From: Candidatus Cloacimonadota bacterium
GTDB lineage: Bacteria; Cloacimonadota; Cloacimonadia; Cloacimonadales; WRIO01
NCBI GenBank assembly: GCA_023230175.1
Contig: JALNXV010000221.1
Location: 1 to 6,200, forward strand
Direction of reading: 5' to 3'
Length of the DNA: 6,200 nt
Every line of letters starts with the position of its first letter. The stretch's first letter is position 1. This document shows positions 1 to 5,320 of this stretch, piece by piece. Both the position numbers and the translations under genes were made by a program. A model generated the notes under the pieces. The model worked only from the letters and a program-made list of their open reading frames with translations, did not search any database and was not told the origin of the DNA.

Positions 1-219
1 ACGATATACCTTGTATTCTCGAATGTCGTCAAGCTTATCCCATCTGAGCATAACAGATGCATTGCTTGATGTTACAGAAAAACCTGATATGATCATTGGT
101 TCTTCTATGTCAGAATTACCTCTTGGATCAAGCGGATTTTTCCTGTCTAATGTACAACCGGTTATTACAAAAAAAATAATCATTAATAGATAAACAGTAA
201 GTTTAATAAAATTCTTCAT
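1..219 (-). CDS. Lipoprotein with NPLDP motif and fibronectin-like segment, N-terminal part only
   Basis: Reading the minus strand from an ATG at 219 gives 73 uninterrupted codons that run off the left edge, so the C-terminus is missing. The start has a good Shine-Dalgarno site (GAGG, 5 nt before ATG), and this GAGG overlaps the TGA stop of the gene upstream. The first 21 residues form a type II signal peptide: Lys near the N-terminus, a hydrophobic stretch, then the lipobox I19-T20-G21-C22. Soon after the Cys comes 'DRKNPLDPRG' (residues 25-34), then a Pro/Ile-rich stretch and a segment with 'LRWDKLDD' and 'YKVYR' (59-73), the usual pattern of a fibronectin type III-like beta-sandwich. I have seen the NPLDP pattern in surface lipoproteins of FCB-group bacteria, but that is recall rather than a search. 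It probably sits in the outer membrane or faces the periplasm. The specific function is unknown. It is the last visible member of the overlapping operon. Confidence 0.8.
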   Translation of the reverse strand, partial: MKNFIKLTVYLLMIIFFVITGCTLDRKNPLDPRGNSDIEEPMIISGFSVTSSNASVMLRWDKLDDIREYKVYR

Positions 220-226
220 TTATACC

Positions 227-808
227 TCAAAATTTTAAAGTTATGCCATTGGGATGGATAATTATTCTTCGGTTAATTTCTTTTTGCTTGATTTCAGACC
301 AAAGATTTTCATTGTATTCTCTTGTTACTAAATAAGTATCATATAGGTTATAAAGCCAAACAGCAAGTGCTAATCCGGATATAATGACCCCTGTTTTGTG
401 ATGGGAAAGGGCATCATCATAATATTCATTGATTTTATCAATTTGTGTTGCTGATTTATATTGGTCATATTTTGTTTGAGCTTTATCAAACATAAAATAT
501 GCTGAACCTATCAATAATATTTCAGAACTTAAGAAGATTTGACCTCTAAAATAGTTTTTAGTTTGAAAGTGACCTAAGCCTGGGATTAATGCACTTTTAC
601 TTAAATTAGTCGGAATGTTAATTAATTGACTGTTATAATCATCTAAGATATGAGTTCTTAATTTCATATCATCACGAAATTGATATCTGTCTTCGGGAGT
701 TTCCCAACCATATTTTAAAGTGTCTGCTAATGCTTTTATATCATATCCTTGAGCAAAACAGGAAAACGATATTAATAAAATTAAACATAGGAGATATATT
801 TTTTTCAT
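227..808 (-). CDS. Exported membrane protein resembling the DUF5683 family
   Basis: This encodes a 193-residue protein. Residues 1-19 are a signal peptide (Lys-Lys, Leu/Ile-rich core, cleavage probably after C-F-A, leaving Gln20). The Cys at 17 has no proper lipobox (S-F-S before it), so it is unlikely to be a lipoprotein. After a charged region (22-65), residues 71-90 contain 'KSALIPGLGHFQ', resembling the SxxxPGxGQ-type signature of small bacterial membrane proteins annotated as DUF5683 in Bacteroidota and relatives. Two hydrophobic segments (about 89-107 and 139-160, the latter with 'WLYNLYDTY') flank a charged linker, so a two-span hairpin is likely. The start ATG shares ATGA with the stop of the upstream TPR lipoprotein, and a GGAG lies 8 nt before it, so translation is probably coupled. 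No catalytic motif is visible. Function is unknown; the context suggests it works in the envelope with the adjacent lipoproteins. Confidence 0.8.
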   Translation of the reverse strand: MKKIYLLCLILLISFSCFAQGYDIKALADTLKYGWETPEDRYQFRDDMKLRTHILDDYNSQLINIPTNLSKSALIPGLGHFQTKNYFRGQIFLSSEILLIGSAYFMFDKAQTKYDQYKSATQIDKINEYYDDALSHHKTGVIISGLALAVWLYNLYDTYLVTREYNENLWSEIKQKEINRRIIIHPNGITLKF

Positions 809-2229
809 TGTTTTTGCTCCAATAATTTTTCTGTTAATTTATTAAGAGGGATAACTTGTTTATCACGCATATTTACTTGCCACGCAAGATAATTGTTTTC
901 ATCAGGAGTAATTAAGTCATATCTGATTTCCATTCGATACAAACCAACTGCCCTAACTGCTCTCCATCCGGAATCTCTAACTTCATTTCCCCAATAATCA
1001 TATAATTGTTCTTTTAGGGTTTCAACAGCTTTAAAGATTCTACCGTTGTCGTATTCTTTTATTATTTTTAAAGCAAATTCTTGTGGATTTTTTTCAATTT
1101 CAATAATATTTGTAATCTCAAAGACTGCTTTTTGATAATTTTCTCTTGAATCAAGAGTGTTTGCTTGTTTTAATAGTTTTAGTGCTTGTTGATGTTCTTT
1201 TGCTCTAATTAATTGTTGAGCTTCTGTATAAAGTTCTTGAGCTTGACTTATGTTTTGTCGCAGTTGTTCTGCCTTTTGTATTGCTTTTGCTGCCTTGTCA
1301 TAATCCGGTATAATACTGAAGCTTCTTTGATATGAACTAATGGCTAAATCAATTTCTTTATCTTTTAAATAATTATCTCCTTCAACTATGAATAGTTCGC
1401 ATATATCAAGTAACCTTTTTTTAATATAATCTTCTTTAGATTTATCATATTGTAGAGCTATTCTAAAGTTTTCTTCTGCCTTTACATAGTTTTGTTGTGT
1501 AATTAGTCTTTCAGAATGAAACACATATAAATTTGAGATTTTTTGGTTAATGTAATCCTTATAAGAGGTCGGGTATTTTCTTATGTATAGTAGATTGTCA
1601 ACTAAGTCTTGAATTTCGTCTGTGCTATCTTTAAGAGAAAATATTGAATCAATTTTTGTTATAATAAAAGTATCAATTAATTCACTCGCCGGTTTAACGT
1701 AATCACATTTTGGGAAATTATCGTTTATAGTAACAAAATCAAACCATACTTGAGGATAATTATTAAAGTGTTCTAAATTGAGTGTCATTCTTTTATATAA
1801 ATATTCCGGTACTCTTGGAGATTGATATAAGTTATTAATTATGTAGTTATATACTAATAAGACATTTTCTATTTGATTGTGAGTAGTGAAATCAGTAATC
1901 CTTCTTTCATAGGCTTCGATTATCTTATCATCAGCTTTATCTGTATTAGATATATAAAATAAACGTATAGCAAGGTTAGTATTTTCTTTTTCTAATGCCG
2001 ATAGACCTAATTGGTAATAGGCTTCGGACCGATCTTGTAAAGCTAATGTTTGATAGTAACCATTTTTTTCAGTTTTAAGCATTTCATCAATCTCTTCAAT
2101 GCTGAGAGTATAGTTTCCTGATTGCTGTATCTTGTTAATTTCTTTATATTTAGATATATGACAGGAACTTAGTAATAATAATAAAAGACTAAGAAAAATT
2201 GTATAATTTTTTTTCATTTGCAATTTCAA
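805..2229 (-). CDS. TPR-repeat lipoprotein
   Basis: This encodes a 474-residue protein exported as a lipoprotein: a Leu-rich core ends in the lipobox L20-S21-S22-C23. The rest is almost entirely helical. TPR-like helix pairs are clearest at about 70-105, 237-270, 278-311 and 331-364, with typical spacing of Ala, Tyr and Leu and 'AISSYQRSFSI' and 'ALKLLKQA' as good examples. The C-terminal part (about 410-462) differs: it is aromatic and charged, with 'YRMEIRYDLI' and 'WQVNMRDKQVIPLN', which reads like a small beta domain. TPR lipoproteins usually act as docking scaffolds in envelope assemblies, but no partner can be named here. The start used is TTG at 2229, because GGAG lies 7 nt before it. 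An in-frame ATG at 2217 (M5) would also give a good signal peptide but lies 19 nt from that GGAG. The 5' end overlaps the hydrolase gene by 41 bp, and the stop overlaps the next start as ATGA. Confidence 0.85.
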   Translation of the reverse strand: MKLQMKKNYTIFLSLLLLLLSSCHISKYKEINKIQQSGNYTLSIEEIDEMLKTEKNGYYQTLALQDRSEAYYQLGLSALEKENTNLAIRLFYISNTDKADDKIIEAYERRITDFTTHNQIENVLLVYNYIINNLYQSPRVPEYLYKRMTLNLEHFNNYPQVWFDFVTINDNFPKCDYVKPASELIDTFIITKIDSIFSLKDSTDEIQDLVDNLLYIRKYPTSYKDYINQKISNLYVFHSERLITQQNYVKAEENFRIALQYDKSKEDYIKKRLLDICELFIVEGDNYLKDKEIDLAISSYQRSFSIIPDYDKAAKAIQKAEQLRQNISQAQELYTEAQQLIRAKEHQQALKLLKQANTLDSRENYQKAVFEITNIIEIEKNPQEFALKIIKEYDNGRIFKAVETLKEQLYDYWGNEVRDSGWRAVRAVGLYRMEIRYDLITPDENNYLAWQVNMRDKQVIPLNKLTEKLLEQKQ

Positions 2230-2923
2230 ATTTTTTCTCCATATTTATAAAGTCAGTGAATAGGTTTTCATTACAATGAGTTAATATAACCTTTTCTTTA
2301 ATAATTGTATTTAATTCTTTGATTTCTTGAATACTTGGATGCATAGCATCTACAATGCAGATATTAGTATTGGTAATAAATTCTTTGATATAATTCAAAG
2401 TACTGATATCTGAGGTATAAACTAAGTATTTGTTATTTGATTTAATTTTTATACTATAAGAAAGCATCATATTGTTTAAGTGATTCTTCTCTATGAAGTC
2501 TTGATAACCTATTAAATGGTCATTTGATTTAATCGAAATATCTTTATAATCCTTAGTTAATTTGTTAATGTCAAGTAAGTTTATTTTATATGTCATTCTG
2601 TCGGAAAACAAATAAAACATTTCTAAAGATTTTCTAAAGGTATCAATGTTTTCCGGTAAATAGATATCAAGAGGTTTTATTCTTTTTTTTAAATAAAATA
2701 ATTGAATCAGCATATATATCCCTGATATATGATCAGGATGAAAGTGTGTAATTACTATGAAATCAATTAAGTCTTGATTTATATCATTTTCTAAAAATGA
2801 TTGACTAATGCCTTCGCCACAATCAAGTAAATAATTTAATTCATTGTCTTGTATGTAAACACAGGAATGCTTTTTGTTTAATTCCGGGAGTCCTGAACCT
2901 TTACCAAGAATTTTAAATTTCAT
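2189..2923 (-). CDS. RNase Z-like metallo-beta-lactamase-fold hydrolase
   Basis: This encodes a 244-residue soluble protein with no signal peptide. The N-terminus 'LGKGSG' (6-11) and 'HSC' (19-21) match the opening of RNase Z-type MBL proteins. The zinc ligands appear complete: THFHPDH (H60, H62, D64, H65), a probable H148, D172 in 'TSDIS' and H216 in 'THCNE'. D192 in 'VDAMHP' is also family-typical. True tRNase Z enzymes are about 300 residues and carry an exosite arm between the third His motif and the bridging Asp, a gap of about 70 residues in the Bacillus enzyme. Here that gap is only 24 residues, so tRNA 3'-end processing is unlikely. A phosphodiesterase or other phosphoester hydrolase on another substrate is a better reading, with the substrate unknown. 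The ATG overlaps the end of the transferase gene by 11 bp, with AAGG 6 nt upstream. The 3' end overlaps the TPR lipoprotein by 41 bp. Confidence 0.88.
   Translation of the reverse strand: MKFKILGKGSGLPELNKKHSCVYIQDNELNYLLDCGEGISQSFLENDINQDLIDFIVITHFHPDHISGIYMLIQLFYLKKRIKPLDIYLPENIDTFRKSLEMFYLFSDRMTYKINLLDINKLTKDYKDISIKSNDHLIGYQDFIEKNHLNNMMLSYSIKIKSNNKYLVYTSDISTLNYIKEFITNTNICIVDAMHPSIQEIKELNTIIKEKVILTHCNENLFTDFINMEKKFEIANEKKLYNFS
2237..2240 (-). promoter_or_regulatory. Shine-Dalgarno GGAG that selects the TTG start of the TPR lipoprotein
   Basis: On the minus strand GGAG is followed by seven bases and then TTG (2229-2227). The nearby ATG at 2217 is 19 nt away, too far for this site. The site lies inside the 3' part of the hydrolase gene, so ribosomes finishing that gene pass over it. 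No other clear purine-rich site precedes the ATG, which is preceded by TTGCAA. Confidence 0.6.
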
Positions 2924-4013
2924 TAGATGCCTTTTTTTTTAATTGATTTTCAGGTATGATAATAGGAATTTTATCAAGCTTCCTTCCAAAAAAAAGAAAA
3001 CCTAAGACAAAAATAAGTGTAGAAATTAGTAATAAAATTGGTGAGTGCATTTTTAATACAATAATTGTTGTTAAGGCAATAATAGAATTTAACAAATATA
3101 CAATTATTGCTGTTAATTTGGTTGATTTCATTGCTGTGCCTATTCTGTGAGTAGAATGGTCTTTTCCTCCTTGTGATACTCGTCTTCCGTCTCTTTTTCT
3201 TGTGATACTAACCAGAGATATGTCAAATATAGCGTAAGATAAGATAAGAATAGGTAATAAATAATACATAGAATTTTGCATTGTATTGACAGCTAATTTT
3301 CCTGTTAAGATTCCCATAGTTGAGAGAAAATAGCCTATAAACATACTACCGGCATCTCCGAGAAAAAGTTTGGCAGGGTTGAAGTTATGCGGTAAAAATC
3401 CTAATACTGAGCCTGCAAAGGAAAGGGCTAATAATGCTACATAGTTATTTAAGGGTGCCATTGCAGGTGTTTTAGTAAGGAAGCTAACGGCGTAAAAGGA
3501 AAGGGCGAGTATTCCTGACATACCTGCGAGTATGCCATCCATATTATCGAGAAAATTAAAAGCATTCATAAGTCCGGTCATCCATAAGATAATTATCGGT
3601 ATAGATATCCAAAAGTTTCCAAATAAATAGTATAGTCCGTTAGTATGAATAAAAATGAGGCAAACTATAAATTGTAATATCATTTTTATGATTGGTGACA
3701 TCCCAAATTTATCATCAATTAAGCCAACAATCATAATCATTAACGCTCCAAATAGATAGCCATAGGTTCCAAGTGTAGTTCGAGTGGATGGATTGATGAG
3801 TGTTTCAAAAAGAACTAAAACAAAGAATCCTATAAAAACACTTAAGCCTCCTAAGAGAGGTGTTGCTTTTTTATGTACTTTTCGAGCATTTGGATTATCA
3901 ACAAAATTTATTTTATAAGCTAGTTTAATAATTAATGGTGTTAGGTTATAGACGAAAATATAACTCAAGATAAAAACAAGTAAAAATTCATACATCAGAT
4001 TTGTTTCAAACAT
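2913..4013 (-). CDS. WecA/TagO-type polyprenyl-phosphate sugar-1-phosphate transferase
   Basis: This encodes a 366-residue polytopic inner-membrane protein. It would transfer a sugar-1-phosphate, typically GlcNAc-1-phosphate from UDP-GlcNAc, to undecaprenyl phosphate, the first step of O-antigen, capsule, teichoic acid or similar glycan synthesis. Family motifs appear in order: 'VDNPNARKVH' (38-47) with 'LLGGL' following, the Asp pair in 'GLIDD' (D100, D101), 'NAFNFLDNMDGI' (150-161, with N153, D156 and D159), 'KLFLGDAGS' (215-223) and 'GGKDHSTHRI' (282-291). The HSTHR form of the last motif points to the WecA/TagO branch rather than MraY. About ten or eleven hydrophobic segments span the length, and the length is normal for the family. 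The start at 4013 has AAGGA 9 nt upstream; a second Met at residue 7 lacks such a site. It is the first gene of the overlapping cluster. The exact sugar and polymer cannot be told, so no gene symbol is assigned. Confidence 0.93.
   Translation of the reverse strand: MFETNLMYEFLLVFILSYIFVYNLTPLIIKLAYKINFVDNPNARKVHKKATPLLGGLSVFIGFFVLVLFETLINPSTRTTLGTYGYLFGALMIMIVGLIDDKFGMSPIIKMILQFIVCLIFIHTNGLYYLFGNFWISIPIIILWMTGLMNAFNFLDNMDGILAGMSGILALSFYAVSFLTKTPAMAPLNNYVALLALSFAGSVLGFLPHNFNPAKLFLGDAGSMFIGYFLSTMGILTGKLAVNTMQNSMYYLLPILILSYAIFDISLVSITRKRDGRRVSQGGKDHSTHRIGTAMKSTKLTAIIVYLLNSIIALTTIIVLKMHSPILLLISTLIFVLGFLFFGRKLDKIPIIIPENQLKKKASNEI
2931..2942 (-). other. A9 slippery tract (TTA-AAA-AAA-AAG) at the transferase/hydrolase junction
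   Basis: Nine consecutive A's (minus strand 2940-2932) followed by GG are read as TTA AAA AAA AAG near the transferase C-terminus. The last seven bases are A-AAA-AAG in the phase of the dnaX-type minus-1 slippery site. A minus-1 shift would read GGC ATC TAA and stop at 2925-2923, forming TAATG with the start codon of the hydrolase. The same stretch supplies the AAGG ribosome site of the hydrolase. Whether slippage occurs cannot be told from sequence alone. Confidence 0.4.
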
Positions 4014-4034
4014 AAATAGTAATCCTTAAAAATT

Positions 4035-4081
4035 TCAATATTTGAGATAAAAACCTAATAATGGTTTAGTAGTCAATATTT
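4035..4081. repeat. Pair of 9-bp direct repeats flanking a short inverted repeat
   Basis: TCAATATTT occurs on the plus strand at 4035-4043 and again at 4073-4081, 38 bp start to start. Between them lies a 5-bp inverted repeat, AAACC (4051-4055) and GGTTT (4063-4067), with a 7-base loop. The arrangement overlaps the possible promoter and could be an operator. It is short and AT-rich enough that chance remains a fair explanation. Confidence 0.25.
4047..4076 (-). promoter_or_regulatory. Possible sigma70-type promoter for the transferase-led operon
   Basis: On the minus strand TTGACT (4076-4071, five of six consensus bases) is followed 18 bp later by TTTTAT (4052-4047, four of six). This would start transcription around 4040, upstream of the AAGGA ribosome site and the ATG at 4013. 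The spacer includes a 5-bp inverted repeat. The match is modest and AT-rich DNA yields such matches by chance. If the organism uses a Bacteroidota-type sigma factor, this reading would not apply. Confidence 0.25.
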
Positions 4082-4134
4082 TTTTTGTATGATTAGTTAA
4101 AATAAAGTTTTCAAGAGTCATAAAAAAAAGATAA

Positions 4135-5301
4135 TTAGGACAGGTAAGAGATTAAAGGAACTAACATTTCATCTTTTGTTAGTCCACCGTGAAAGCCGAT
4201 GAAATCTTTATTTTTTTCATTAAGAATGTTATCTGTTAGAATATAATTTTCTTTCATAATGAGAATTTCATCGCCTATTCTGTCAGCTAATTTGGGATTT
4301 CTTTTTCCTAATCCATAGAGGGGGCGACTAAGCACATCGTTTAAGGTGTATCTATCGCAAAATGGGCTAAGGTGGTCATTGACAGCGTGTTCGAATTGTT
4401 CTTTTTTGGATGGTCTAATGTAACAATAAGGAACTCTAGGCTCTCCACAAAGAGGCAGTATAAGACATTCTTGTATAGCAGGGTAATCTGCGATTCTTAA
4501 GATTTTATCAGGAGTTGTATCTATTAATCCGTGGTCAGCAGTTATGATGAAAAGTGTTTCATTATCTCCATCAGTATTTATGAGTTCGGAATAAAGATTA
4601 TCAATATAATTAAGCATATCAACAGCTTGAGCTGAATTAATTCCATAATGATGAGCTACTTCATCAAAGTGAGGGATATAAGAGTAAATTATTTCAGTTT
4701 CGGGGTGAGAAGATAATTGATTTTTCATTATATTAAAACAATCATCAATATTAGTATATCCTTTTTTTTCTTTGTCATTGAAGCAATAGTAGGAAAAGGC
4801 AGAATTGATAGTTTGTTCCGGAGATACAATAAGCATAGATTTATTGATTTGTTTAAAGATTGTGTCAAAGTTGAAGACATCGTTAATATTTATATCGAAG
4901 GAATCGAAAGACTTATCTGTAAAACGAGGTGAAAACGGTAAAGGAAGAGAAGCTGTTCCGAGTTCTTTGAAATACATAAACCAGCCGGTTAAGCCATGTT
5001 GTAGTGGCGCTTGTCCTGTAATTAGTGAAGTCAAAGCGGCTGCAGTTGTTGAAGGAAATACAGAGGTTAACTGAGTTTTAGTATGTTTGTAAAGTTGAGT
5101 ATGTTTACCAAGATTTTCTAAAAAGTTTAAACCTAATCCGTCTATTGCAATAAGAACAAGTCGTCGATGTTCAGGTAGGGTATAATTTGATAATGGTTGA
5201 TAATCATAGTGCCAGCTTTGAGTTTTTTGAGCATTGTAATACTTTAAAATTGAACTGATGAGGTTTACTATACTTCCTGATTCATAGTTAGGTAAAATCA
5301 T
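4135..5301 (-). CDS. Alkaline phosphatase superfamily phosphodiesterase / nucleotide pyrophosphatase
   Basis: This encodes a 388-residue protein with the two-metal site of the type I phosphodiesterase/nucleotide pyrophosphatase branch. D54 is in 'AIDGLG'; the probable Thr nucleophile is at 85 or 86 in 'VFPSTTAAALTSLITG'; D213 and H217 are in 'PHFDEVAHHYG'; D256 and H257 are in 'TADHG'; and H371 is in 'GFHGG'. All metal-binding positions appear present, so the enzyme should be active on a phosphodiester or pyrophosphate. The substrate cannot be read from sequence. There is no signal peptide or membrane segment at the N-terminus, unlike many secreted relatives, so it probably works in the cytoplasm. 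The ATG at 5301 has AAAGGA 6 nt upstream. It starts 19 bp after the lipoate ligase stop and is likely cotranscribed with it, though no metabolic link between the two is obvious. Confidence 0.9.
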   Translation of the reverse strand: MILPNYESGSIVNLISSILKYYNAQKTQSWHYDYQPLSNYTLPEHRRLVLIAIDGLGLNFLENLGKHTQLYKHTKTQLTSVFPSTTAAALTSLITGQAPLQHGLTGWFMYFKELGTASLPLPFSPRFTDKSFDSFDININDVFNFDTIFKQINKSMLIVSPEQTINSAFSYYCFNDKEKKGYTNIDDCFNIMKNQLSSHPETEIIYSYIPHFDEVAHHYGINSAQAVDMLNYIDNLYSELINTDGDNETLFIITADHGLIDTTPDKILRIADYPAIQECLILPLCGEPRVPYCYIRPSKKEQFEHAVNDHLSPFCDRYTLNDVLSRPLYGLGKRNPKLADRIGDEILIMKENYILTDNILNEKNKDFIGFHGGLTKDEMLVPLISYLS

Positions 5302-5320
5302 AAATTATCCTTTCTCAGTT

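Larger units (their letters stand above)
4014..4134. other. 121-bp AT-rich intergenic region
   Basis: This is the only non-coding gap of any size in the window. It separates the phosphodiesterase from the transferase and has no ORF worth calling. On the minus strand it holds a run of eight T's just after the phosphodiesterase stop with no GC-rich hairpin before it, a 5-bp inverted repeat (AAACC/GGTTT), a possible promoter, a 9-bp direct repeat, and the AAGGA ribosome site of the transferase at 4027-4023. No convincing intrinsic terminator is present, so readthrough from the upstream genes is possible. Confidence 0.7.

Noticed and set aside
11..193. 60-codon open frame on the plus strand
   Set aside because: It lies antisense to the well-supported lipoprotein start at 219 (Shine-Dalgarno, lipobox, NPLDP motif) and shows no domain or ribosome site of its own.
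2189..2923. Annotation as ribonuclease Z (rnz)
   Set aside because: The zinc motifs fit the superfamily, but the spacing between the third His and the bridging Asp leaves no exosite arm and the protein is short, so the specific name is not supported.
2956..3150. 64-codon open frame on the plus strand
   Set aside because: It is antisense to the C-terminal membrane segments of the sugar-phosphate transferase. Its hydrophobic and lysine-rich look is what antisense of AT-rich membrane coding sequence gives.
2913..4013. Annotation as MraY (peptidoglycan precursor transferase)
   Set aside because: The cytoplasmic His motif is HSTHR, as in WecA/TagO, rather than the HHH-type motif of MraY, and no peptidoglycan genes are adjacent.
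4047..4067. AAACC/GGTTT hairpin followed by T's as a terminator for the phosphodiesterase
   Set aside because: The stem is only 5 bp with two G-C pairs and a 7-base loop, the T run is interrupted early, and it lies closer to the next gene than to the phosphodiesterase stop. Too weak to call.
4717..5074. Two overlapping plus-strand open frames of 71 and 89 codons
   Set aside because: Both are antisense to the phosphodiesterase, which has complete catalytic motifs across this stretch. Neither has a recognisable motif.
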